From Sparassis latifolia (Eukaryota; Basidiomycota; Agaricomycetes; Polyporales; Sparassidaceae): a stretch of 64,000 nucleotides of DNA. Location of the stretch: NCBI GenBank assembly GCA_018466975.1, contig CM031561.1:310001-374000 (forward strand), given 5' to 3'. The position numbers were made by a program, and so were the translations under genes. The notes beneath the pieces were generated by a model. It searched no databases. It was given only the letters and a program-made list of their open reading frames with translations, and was not told the DNA's origin. Position 1 is the first letter of the stretch. Each line of letters starts with the position of its first letter. Shown piece after piece: positions 41,337-52,186 of the stretch.

Positions 41337-44300
41337 TTATGGTCTTTCTATGATGCCTTGTACATACCCGACCCGCAGGAAGTACTCTCGGAGGCTTTGT
41401 CGAATCTCGAGTGACACATCTCGAGACAGAAGTTCGGACGCCAAAGGATATATCGCAGGCATGTACCTCGCGAACTGCAAGACCCGATCAGAAAGATGAT
41501 TCTTGAGAAGACTTGACGCCACTTACTGCCTTGTCGTCGAAACGCACAAAGCCTTGGAGAATCTCAGCAACAACAGGAGTCCAAGCTGTGATATTTTTGA
41601 TCTGGGTGTCGACGCGCAACTTGCAGAAGTCTTGCAGAACGCCCAACCCCAGTCTGCGAAACAGTCATTAACATGTAACAACGACATGATCAGAGACCTA
41701 CGGCAGAAGCCGTTCAGCAACTTGTGGCCGAGCTGCTTGATGTTCGGGTCGAGGGTCGTAGTACATGCGCAGAAGTATATGTACCAGGGTGGAAGCACTA
41801 CTCGATTCTTGTTTCAAAAGATTTGGTAGATGCTTCATGAACCCTAGGCAAAATGTGAGTCTGCCCATCACTCGAAGACAAAGTAATTCACAAAACACCT
41901 ACCAACTTTCCACAGGCCCGTGCGAAGTTCCTTGTCCTCGTTGAACATTCGTGCAAACTGGTAGCTGTGATCAAGCACACCCATCAAGCGCAGTAGATGC
42001 TCTGGAGGTATAGTGTTATAGACATCGTCATTGCGAAGGAGATCGTTGGTAGTTTCAATCAGCAGTAGTTGCAGCACACATTTCACGATGATCTGTCTGA
42101 AGATACGACGGCGTTCATTAAGGGACACCTTCGCGTCGGCCTTGTGCTGGTCTCCATTTGGCGAGAGTGGCGCAGGCACCATAGCCTGGCCATTAGATTC
42201 TGCGATAAGTGAGGATGGTTTTATGTATAAGGATCATTGAAAGCTTCGTACCTGTAGTATCCTGGAGATCTGGAGCACTGCTGTCGATCTCAACACGTAG
42301 ACTCTCATCAAAGAGTTGATGAGGGGTTGTTGTCCGGAACAGTTTCACGAAGGTCGTAGCAACTCGCTCCCATCTCGCAGGGCTCAACTTCTTCACATTA
42401 TTCTCCAGTAGCTGTTGCAAGCACGACGTGCCGATGCGAGCAAGAGTATCGTTCTCTGCAAGGAACGTAAGCTATACACTCATGCCAGTGACGAGTTTCT
42501 CACCTTGACAAATACAGACGCAAAGCAGATCCAACAGCCCGTCCAAGAACCGTTCTAGGGTTTCGAAATAGAATGTATACAAGTCGATTAAGTTCCGCAG
42601 AGCTTGTATCATAGTAGTTGAAAGCCAGACGCTCATGTCTTCTTGCGTGCTGAAGCGCGACAAGTCTTGGCTAGATTTCAGGACGACAAAAATGGGGAAC
42701 AGCAGCTCCTGGCAGACAGTATCCCAGAAGTCTACAGGGAAGGTAGAGCCGTATGTCTTGAGTGTGGTGAAAAGTGAATCCAGAGCCCTGAGATACAACG
42801 ACATTAGCACTATCAAAATGAAGGTAAAGTAGGCGTAATTCACAGGCGTCGAACTTCAAGGTCCTCCCCGTTCATGATCACGTCATAGAAACCGAAGAGA
42901 ACGGGGAACCAGAACTTGATCATGGGATCATCAGTACCACGACTCTTTTGAACCGCGCTGGCAGCGAAACCACAATCAGGGCATGCGAGCATGACTGGGA
43001 TGGTGCCACGAAGCATAGCAATGGCCAACAGACTGATTTTCTGATACTTGTTCACTTTGCAGAAGTCCGTAATGCAAACAGTCAGGTCAGCGAAAGATCC
43101 ATGCCGTACAATTGCGCTGAAGTGCTCCTTATTCAGTCGAGTGACAATCTCGAATGCGGAGCTCACGATGCGCTCTAGAGACATGCTAAGTTCTCACATA
43201 CGCGAAATGAATGGGCAAGCCAGACTCTTACCTGTCGAGGCTTTTGTTGCAGCTGAAAATACACCGAACATAGTTCGCCATCCTGAGCGCATGTTGTCGA
43301 CACGTGCTTGTATCATTTGCTGCAGGCATTGTAGAACCTTTCGACCAGTCAAAATGAAGCATTGCAATTCGGAAATATATTATACGCACCATATCTCGCA
43401 CGTCGGGATTTGAGTTGTGGAGCATGGTGTACTCAAATGGCCGCAGGAAATCCTTCTGGAACTTGAAATGAGGTAACTCTTCCTTCTCCAAGAAACGCAT
43501 CGCAAGTTGTCGGAGTGCATCCAGAGCGAAAAAGACGACGTGAGGGTTTTTATGACAGCACACCTAATAGACAGTGTAAGGCCTCCGTGACTCCATCCCA
43601 TGTTGTGATACCTTACCTGATTGAAATGCTCTCCAAGGATGTCCCACATGTTTGACCATTCCAGACGAATTCGATTCATGTTATAGTAAGAGATCTCCAC
43701 CAACTTCTGGAGACTGAAAAGACGAGGATGTTGGGAAAGTCCGGATGATTGGATCTCCTCCCAGGAGACATCACAAAGAGCTCGAACAAAGTCGACGATA
43801 GCAGTCTGTAAAATTGAGATTACAGGCACACTCTGGTAGAGGAAACACTTACTCCAGACAGATAGTGGCTGAGAGAGAAAACCATGTCTGCTGCGACTGT
43901 GATGTGCGTGGAACGACTTTCATTGACCAACTCTTCCGTGGGCGGTTTGCGGACACGGCTACATGGTGATGCAGATATGTCAGAGGATGCAGTAAAATCA
44001 TACCACGATCAAACCCACCCTTTTCGGCCTGCATCTGGCAGTTCCACACCGCTACTGATTAGCTGCATATGTTCAAGTTGACTTACACACGTCAAGACTT
44101 CCCGCCATGAACCCTTCAGGTGATTGCCTTCGGTAACAGCAACATCTAGAAGTGCTTTAATGGCCTCCATGTTCTTTGTCTTCATTTCGCCCAAATTGTT
44201 CAGAAAAGTGAACTTGGCGAGAGTAGTGACGAAAGCGTTCCGTTCTAATTCCAGATCGAAGAAGCAGACTATTCGGATTGAGCTTTTGAATCCATCCAGG

Positions 44301-47300
44301 CAGAGCTCGACAATCTCGAGATCATCGGTGTCTTGCAGTGGCCCTGATATACCTGCCAAGAAAGGGATCCAAGCAACTTCGAACATCGGTCGTACGTGAA
44401 CGAAGTGTGATGCACTGAAGAACAGTTCACTGGACTTTGAACCTTTGCGCTGGGAACGCATCAACGTCCTGAACAATGCCTGAAGATTTTATGAGTGTGC
44501 GCCCTGCATTGTTTGACATTTGAGTGTGCTGACTTGGACTGACCTCCGTCTTATTCGTCATGTTGTTTGATTGCATCATGTACGCCTCTTTCTGCAGGTC
44601 TCTACCGACATTGGCAAGCGCATTCGCCAAACCTGGAGCAGGAGTAGTCAGATTTGGAATGACGTCGACTTCGTCTTTCATGCGGATTTCGTTTGAAACG
44701 ATGTCCTCGAATATAGACGTTAGAATGTCCTCCGGGAGATCAGCGCCATCATTGATCCCGCGGTTGTTTTTGATGAAGTCAGCTCTGGTCATGCGAATCT
44801 TCACTTGCGGATTGTGCGCATCGGTGTTCAACATGATGGTTGAATACGCAAGCACATACGCGGTATCTAAACGGGCCATGAGTATCAATTATGTAACTGT
44901 TCGGGTCTCCCGTACCAGCGTTAGCAAATGGCGTCTGAGGGTTGCCTGCGATGTATCGCTCCGCGAACTTGAGCATATACCGATCGATCTTCTGTGACTC
45001 TCCGGGTAGACGGAAGGCTTGTAGGAACGTCCTCAACGAGTCGACGAAGGGAAGTTCTCCGAAGTCCATCAGGTCAACAAACGCGTGCATGATGGCAATA
45101 TGTTCTTCGTCGCTGAAATGCAGGTATGAGAAAAATAACAAGTGGAACAGTGAGTAAATTGGCATACCCCTCTCCTAAGTATTCGCCGATCATTGCTTTA
45201 CTGAGTCCATCAGTCTCCAGGAGAAACCTGGCAATATCCGTTGGTGAGTTGCTCGGAATGAACCCTGTCTCGATGAAGAATTGCACGCCCTTGAAGCGCT
45301 TGATGAATACAACGCTGGCAGTCGAAAGAAGAGGTTACACACCCGCCTTGGTTTAAAGTTAAACTTCTTAATGCCCTCTAGCAGAGTGGTCTTCTTCTGT
45401 TTGGCACTCTCGAACTTGCTCGGGTCATCTGCAACGTCAGCCGTTGGAGTTGGTGATGGAGATAGCTGTTGTCTGGTGGTATCTGCACTCAGAGGGCCCG
45501 AAAGTTTCTCCGTCGACGATTCGGCATTGATGCTGTCACGGTTGAAGTCTTCACTCATCTGAGAGCGAGCGGGGTCTGCTGCGCTGTCTGGACCTGATGT
45601 ACCGGCGGTTCCCCAAGTCACGAGTGACTTCAAGACAGACACAAGACATTCCAGTCCTTGTCTTTTTAGCTGCTTCTCAGATAAACCTACAGTGGAATTA
45701 TCTAGAGATCCCACACCCGAGAGGGCGTTGGTGCTGAGCGAAGGGGGAACTGCAAGATTGTGTGTCTTGGATGTAGGCGGAAGAGACGGACTGGTGGGTT
45801 CATTGCCCTTCTGAGGAGCGTGAGTGATAGGAGCAGTCGCGAGCTTGGAGATGATATTCATCAAGCTTCCAGTCAGGACACGTTAGTATGTCTATATGAA
45901 TTAACGGCGTGAGACGCACTGCTCGTAGATATTGTCCACTGCCTCGCTGTCACAATCGTAGTTGAGGTAAATCTCAACTAGAGCCTGAGGATCCAAGGAC
46001 AGTCGTTGCAACATATCCAGGATCACCGCTTTCTGCTTCAGAGTTGAGGTCTTCATCTCCAATATAGGGATGAAGATTTCGTGAAGTAGCACCTCGATCT
46101 CTTTCTAGACACCAATCACGCAACAATATAGGTCAGTATTGCGTAAGAATAGAGCCAGTGGGATGGAAATGACCTTCAGCTTAGTGCGTAATCCCGAGAT
46201 GACTCTCCAGAAAATTTCAACACTAATTTCGAAAACTTGAGGTACAGGACTGACAGCATTGCGACTCAAACAGAGACACAAGTACTGATTGATAGCCTGT
46301 ACGAATGATGTTGCTTCGTGAGACGAACTTGAATAAATTATAGCAGATGGCGAGACGAAGATAGGCATATGGGTATTCAGAATGGTCAAGACGAGATGTA
46401 AGGACAGTAATTTGGATCTCATTGCGTGTGATTTCAGGTCTCGCTCGCTAAATCCCATCATTAGGGTTTAATAATGGGCATAAAATGGACAAACGCCGAC
46501 CTCTCGGTGTTCAAAGACTTCATGGTCAACTTGCAAAGGGCTCTGAAGACTAGAAAGGCATCCTTGATGAAGAGATCGTTCGTCGACAGTTGTCGACCCG
46601 GATACTCATGGTCGTCCTCCTGGAGCCCATCGCTCGCGGCCGTCTCCGATGGTTCTCTATGTATTACGATAAGAAGTCAATCAAAATGCTTAGATGTGAT
46701 GATACTCACGGAAGGTTGTGCGAGTCGATAGAAGGATCACCGTTTGCTCGAGCTTCGGCGTGCTCGTCCAATGAGTTGTTCAATGTGCTAGATACATCAC
46801 CCGGATAAGATTCACCAGTCCCTGGTATGTCCTCGATTACCAATATAGAAGTAGTGTGGTCGGTCTCTGCTAAGGATGAGGGTCGCAGTCGTGAGGGTGG
46901 GCTCGATGGAGGTAAGGAAACAGATTTCCGTGACGGCGTCGAAGATAGCCGTCTGGTAAATTCGGTTTTGGAAGCAAGTGTCAGACTTGAGTTGCTTCTA
47001 GACAACGGAGGCGTCCCCAGGTCGCATCGGGCAAAGACATGGTTCACCATCTGAGTGAGCCCGCCTTGTGCGACCGTCTGGTTGACTGGATCGGCGCTGA
47101 GTAGGAAAACGTTGTACACGGTCCGTACAGCCTTCAGCAGAGATGACTGGTGCACAAGGATTGTAGACGACAAGACAATCGCAAGAAGCGCCTTGACGAT
47201 TTGCAGAGAGACCGTTTCTGGTGTAGATTCAGAATGACAAGCAGTAATTGTGTGGACGACGAGGTCGACGAGTGAAGGTTCCGGTAGCTGCGCATGCGAA

Positions 47301-48211
47301 CCATTTGATTTGGAATTGCGAGGGACGGGGCCGGGAGATGCGGGAGGCGAAGTAATAGTGTGAGATTCCCGCGAAGGCTCCACGAAGAACGAGTACGATA
47401 TTAGCTTGGAGATGCAGTCCAAGCTAGCGATTAACAGTTTCTCGTTACGCGTCTCGCACGCTAAACGCAGCGGTTCGAATATCTCGCGAGGCCGATCCCC
47501 GCCACGACCAGCTTTGACCATCTCCAACGCATGCTGCACACTCTCTCTGAGAGGTGCAGACCGCTTCGCCTCTCGAGAAGAAGCGATGGTCTCCAATGCA
47601 GATGAGATGAGAACCACAGAGACTGTATGACCTTTGGATATGGTGAGTGAGCGCCTATGAGAGGCAGAAGACGACGGTCGTGAAGGTATTGAAGGCCTTG
47701 CAGAAACAGAATCGCGTCCATTAATGTGCTTGTCCCCTGTCTCGCGATGCGGACGCCGGGCATCTCCATTACTAGAAGATGGCGGTAGACTGTCTCGGCG
47801 AGGGGGTAATACATCGGGACGTGCAACGACAATGGGTTTCGCAGGCGGAGTGGGTGGAGCTGACTCTACATCCTCTCTGGCCTGTATGGCTATCTGTTCG
47901 GGTTCCACTGTCTCGTCCGTAGAAACATGGGACGGGGATGGGCTGGGTTCGGGATGTGACGTAGAACCGCTTTGAACAGACGGCGTCGGATCGTTCACTG
48001 GTGTCTCGCCAGCATCGAGCCCTGCATCGTCTTCCCCTCTGGGCAAATCCCGGGATGCTGCTAGTTCGCCCTCTCTTGACCTAGCATAGTTCTCGTTCAC
48101 AGGATCTCGCAGCACGGATAGAGCATTTGAAGGATCATGATCAGGAGGAGGTGAGAGAGGAAGAGGGATAGACATGGCCTGATCGAGGACAGTAGCGTCC
48201 ATTGTCGACAT
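41337..48211 (-). CDS. SEC7: Sec7-type ARF guanine-nucleotide exchange factor
   Basis: This is the largest gene here: about twenty exons and roughly 1,900-2,000 residues. I give the span and not every join. Exon 1 is 48211..46710 (501 codons, starting [13 protein letters not shown]) and encodes a long Ser/Pro-rich N-terminus and the DCB region. A block in the next exon reads [16 protein letters not shown]. The HUS-type region is around 46000 ([17 protein letters not shown]). The catalytic Sec7 domain spans about 45420-44660: [36 protein letters not shown] with the glutamic finger, and [15 protein letters not shown] helical repeats fill the rest ([52 protein letters not shown]), and the last exon ends [11 protein letters not shown]. 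Sec7 activates Arf at the trans-Golgi. Confidence 0.93.
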
Positions 48212-48453
48212 GGACCACCGAGCTGCAGGAGATGCTTGGTCACCGTCCAACGCAATGAGTGTGCTGTTGCAGTTCCAGTATAGCAGTGATCAATTCGTGC
48301 ACGAGACGCGCCGCGGCACGCGCTTCCGATAAATTCAGGTCCAAATTTCTGCCGTTCCTCCGTTCTTCCGAGCTCAATATACAGATACCCTGTCAAGTAC
48401 GAATCTGCGCATCCAACCAGCTGTACGGTTACAGGCCTGAACTGGTCATCGCC
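48212..48453. promoter_or_regulatory. Bidirectional promoter SEC7 / DYS1
   Basis: This 242-nt region lies between the divergent start codons of SEC7 (48211) and deoxyhypusine synthase (48454). It must contain both promoters. No TATA box is evident. Confidence 0.55.
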
Positions 48454-49821
48454 ATGGCTTCGAGCTCGGCCATACCAAGTGATGCCTCTGCTGCTATTCT
48501 CAAGCCGTCAGAGCCGATGCCAGAGTATGCTGTCTCTGTGGAAGGACCTAATTTCGATGAACCCATGTCATTGCACCAGTTACTGGGGAGCTACAAACGT
48601 ATAGGATTCCAGGCGAACAGTTTGGCCAAAGCTATAGAGATCGTCGATAAGATGGTGAGCGTGTCTCATTCACCCCTTCGTGTAGGCCATGCTGACCGTC
48701 TTGCAGCGAACATGGCGTCTCTCCGACGAACTCCTCACGGAAGACGAGACCGAGAAGTACAGGTCTAAAGAGGTCAGATCTCAGACCCGCTGCGATATTT
48801 TTTTGGGCTACACATCGAACTTGATCTCGTCTGGGTTGCGCGAAGTGATTCTGCACCTCGTGAAGCATCGGCACGTCAGGGCCATGGTTACTACAGCAGG
48901 CGGAATCGAGGAAGACATTATCAAGTGCCTTGGCAAGACCTATCTAGCTGATTTCAATCTAGACGGTGCCGATTTGAGGAAGAAGGGGATGAATCGCATA
49001 GGAAACCTGATTGTGCCGAACGACAATTATTGCAAGTTCGAGGATTGGCTTATGCCAATTCTCGATACGATGCTCAAGGAACAGAAGGAGAGCGGCCAGG
49101 TATGGACTCCTAGCACGTTCATCAGGAGGTTAGGGAAAGAAATCAACAACGAGGAATCTGTGTATTATTGGGCCTATAAAGTGAATATTACGATTGTTCA
49201 TCTCACCTTTTGGTGATAACCATGCTAAGCCCTCGAGTGCAGAATGACATTCCAGTGTTCTGTCCTGCTCTCACGGACGGTTCTCTAGGAGACATGCTTT
49301 ACTTCCATTCCTTCCGTTCCCCCGGTCTCGTCGTCGATATCGTGCGTGACATCCGCGCTCTTAACGAGCTAACGCGTCAGGCCAAGAAAGCGGGCATGAT
49401 AATTCTTGGAGGTGGCGTCTGTAAGCATCAGATAGCCAATGCGATGCTTATTGTGGGTCGGATGTAGCAATCTCTGCGATGTTGCGTACTGAGTTAATCA
49501 TGACAGCGTAACGGTGCCGATTATTCAGTATACATAGTATGTGTCTATTGGCAATTCTCTGTCTCTCAGTCTCATTCCGTGCTCTATGTCAGAACACTGG
49601 GCAGGAGTTTGATGGATCGGATTCCGGAGCTCGACCAGATGAGGCCGTGTCGTGGGGTAAAATTAGGGCTGGCTCTGAGTCGGTCAAAGTACGTTTTACA
49701 CTATGCGATGGAATATGTGCATTAATCAGTGCGTGTTTTATAGGTCTTCGCAGACGCTACCTTGGTGTTCCCCTTGTTAGTAGCGGCGACCTTTGGGAGA
49801 GATAAAGGTACCCAAGGGTAG
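48454..49821 (+). CDS. DYS1: Deoxyhypusine synthase
   Basis: Join: 48454..48654, 48707..49180, 49243..49452, 49507..49536, 49593..49688, 49744..49821; 362 residues. The enzyme transfers the aminobutyl group of spermidine to a lysine of eIF5A using NAD. Diagnostic blocks: [123 protein letters not shown] and then [12 protein letters not shown], which carries the active-site Lys. The N-terminus has the usual ball-and-chain length. A 30-nt exon (49507-49536) encodes [10 protein letters not shown]. All introns are GT-AG. Confidence 0.96.
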
Positions 49822-50419
49822 TACGATCTCCCTATTTGGCTACTAAAGTCGTGATGCAAAATAGCTTATGTAGAGACCTACACCGCCAAACAAACTTGAG
49901 CTGTACCTAAGATCCCATGCCTAAGATCCGCTGAGTGCCTGTGGACTATTACCGCATCGGTCGCAGAGCTCGTGGGAAGAGGAGATCGTCATATTCCCCG
50001 AGTATTTCCTGAGAGAGAGAGCCCTCAGAGCTTTGCCCAGGATATTGGGGAGAGGACAAGCTGTACCTCTCAGACTGAGTTTAAGTTGAGATTGCATCAC
50101 ACTCTTGAACGAGCTCCAGAGAATGCGAGTATCTGATCTGGTTGATTCATCTTCAAGCTCGTGGCTACCGCAGGGGATAGCAGTACCAGCAACCGCGTGT
50201 ACAGCAAAATGCAGAAATAATTGTATATTGCAGATCGTATACACATTGTGGATCGTAAGTACATGACATGGAATATAGGAGAGGATTAGAAGCCAGATTT
50301 ATAGTGGGCTATGTGTTTGACAAGAAACCCCCGATGCGGCGGCGTACCATGACATGTCGCGACGGCGGTGCAGAGCATTGGTGAAAGATGTTCAGCGAGT
50401 ACCTGACAAGGAGACATTA

Positions 50420-50790
50420 CAGCACTTTGCATAATTGCGTGAAACTCGCGGATTTTTTCCCGCTATTTGGCCCGTGCAAACAAACCCATATAGAGAAGGT
50501 GGGGAGTTTGCCAGCCACCCGCGGCATTCAGGGCTCTCCTCGGCATTTGTCGTTTGGAGTCCGCAACACTTTTCAGCCTGTCCCAGGGCCTCTGAACATA
50601 TCATATGTGGCATGCTCATTTTTCTTATCAGGTTTTTGCACGACAAACGGTACTTTCGTTGCGAACTCTTGAGTGGGCAAGGGATCTCGTGACCGAGCTC
50701 GACCTGCCTCCTTCCGTTTATGGCTTTGTTTGCGCCAGCCAAATACTGAGATTTTCTTCCGCGAGTTTCACGCAATTATGCAAAGTGCCG
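50420..50790. mobile_element. 371-bp MITE with terminal inverted repeats and TA target site
   Basis: The ends read cAgcactttgcataattgcg and, reversed, cGgcactttgcataattgcg, continuing tgaaactcgcgg on both sides. Weaker pairing (tatttgg..., gcaaacaaa.ccata) extends the inverted repeat to about 90 bp. TA flanks both ends (50418-50419 and 50791-50792), the pattern of a Tc1/mariner-type target duplication. No coding capacity remains, so it is a miniature, non-autonomous element. A truncated relative lies at 11450-11593. Confidence 0.8.
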
Positions 50791-51471
50791 TAATACAATA
50801 GGGTGTGCAAAGTAGAGATTCTTACTCATGCTACCACACCCGCCGCACCGGTGTGTTCCTCAATGTTGACTTGGCCATAATTTGTCCGGTCATCTTCCAG
50901 AATCTGCGCAAACATTCTGTGATGCCGTGCATAAGAACTCGACGAATCATCCAACAGAACGAACACTCACTTTGAGATCTTCTTTGCATCGTCCTTGTGA
51001 AAGGTTTGAACAGTCGACAACTTGTTGTCGACGTACTCCGAGTTTGGCATCAGGTTGGTTCGTTGAATTGAATGAGAGAATATCACGGTGAGAGAACGTT
51101 AAATAAGTAAAATGACAGACAGAACAAATGATCCATACCAGGAAAGCAATGTGGCCGAGCATTACCACGGTGGGGTGGAGAACTGGGAACATCATACAAC
51201 GGGTTGATGGATTGTGACATTGAAGGAGTGTGGGTGCACGGATGAGAGAGAAAATAGAGAAATCCAGAATGGAGACAGAAAAAAAAGGAGTGAGTTGGCC
51301 GGATGAAGGAGGCCCGGAAGCGCCAGAGCAGGGAAAAGAGAAGGAAGTCCCTGCGGCGCATGAGGACCAAGAGCTGTTGAGAGTTGGGAACAAGACTGCA
51401 TGGATCTGGCAGGTGCCACTCCGTAGAATATCTCAGCGCTCTCCAGGCGAGTTCGGCCGGGTGCTATCTTA

Positions 51472-51806
51472 TGTCGGAATACTCTTAGCGCCCATATAGT
51501 GTCACGGTTTTGTCACAATTTCATTGAATATCCTTGAGTTACAAATTTTGTTGCCTTTTAAGGCCATTATATGGTTTTGTCCCGAAGAAAAATGCCCAAA
51601 AATGGTTTAAATGGTACTTGATGGCAATGTGACCAAAAAGTGACAGTCACAATGCATCACATTTTCATTGAGTACCATTTAAACCATTTTTGGGCATTTT
51701 TCTTCGGGACAAAACTATATAATGGCCTTAAAAGGCAACAAAATTTGTAACTCAAGGATATTCAATGAAATTGTGACACTATATGGGCACTAAGAGTATT
51801 CCGACA
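51472..51806. mobile_element. 335-bp foldback element with long near-perfect arms
   Basis: The left arm (51472-51618) and right arm (51671-51806) are near-identical inverted repeats of 136 bp. The left arm has one extra 11-nt piece (a local duplication around tgtcac..ttttgtcac). The ends are tgtcggaatactcttag and its complement. The 52-nt centre contains gtgac/gtcac palindromes. Such arms and the lack of coding fit a foldback-type MITE. I see no certain target-site duplication. The arm similarity of well over 95% implies recent origin or conversion. Confidence 0.85.
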
Positions 51807-52011
51807 ATTTTTTATCGCTCTTCTCTCCAGATCTGTTGGATACTCCTTGGCGAGATTCCCCCGAGTCTAGGCCCCAATCTCAGGTGTAGCTCAGGTCGGT
51901 TTGGCGGTGTATGTACAAGCAATACACGCTTAGAGGAAATGTTAACATGCACTAGAGGGAGAAGCCAGTGCGAACAGCAAATGAGCACAAAAACAAACAC
52001 TCAATTTATCG

Positions 52012-52090
52012 TGACCGCCGCAGGGGTCGAACCTGCAATCTCCTGATTACCTGTTCGTAGTCAGACGCGATGCCATTTCGCCAGGCGGCC
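52012..52090 (-). tRNA. tRNA-Arg (anticodon ACG) with 7-nt intron, second copy
   Basis: The mature part is identical to the tRNA at 34124-34202 as far as I can read: acceptor ggccgcc/ggcggtc, the same D, anticodon and T arms, discriminator A. The intron (52048-52054) reads acaggta in the tRNA sense, whereas the other copy has cttggta. A T-run on the - strand (51989-51993) follows as a Pol III terminator. RTP1 begins 97 nt away on the other strand. Confidence 0.95.
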
Positions 52091-52186
52091 ATGCCTATAT
52101 GTCAGGATCATGCATTATATGATCCCATTGCCGTGCGAGCACGGCAGACTCGATATCGTGCATGACGCACTCTGTCGCAACATTCC

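Larger units (their letters stand above)
49822..52011. other. Transposon-rich gene-free region
   Basis: This 2.2-kb region has no supportable gene. It holds the TA-flanked MITE at 50420-50790 and the foldback element at 51472-51806, then the second tRNA-Arg with its T-run. Frames such as 50392-50775 and 50947-51393 are chance frames across these repeats. Confidence 0.6.

Noticed and set aside
52162..52186. Earlier ATG before RTP1 (catgacgcac)
   Set aside because: It is out of frame with the RTP1 coding sequence. At most it would be a short upstream frame.
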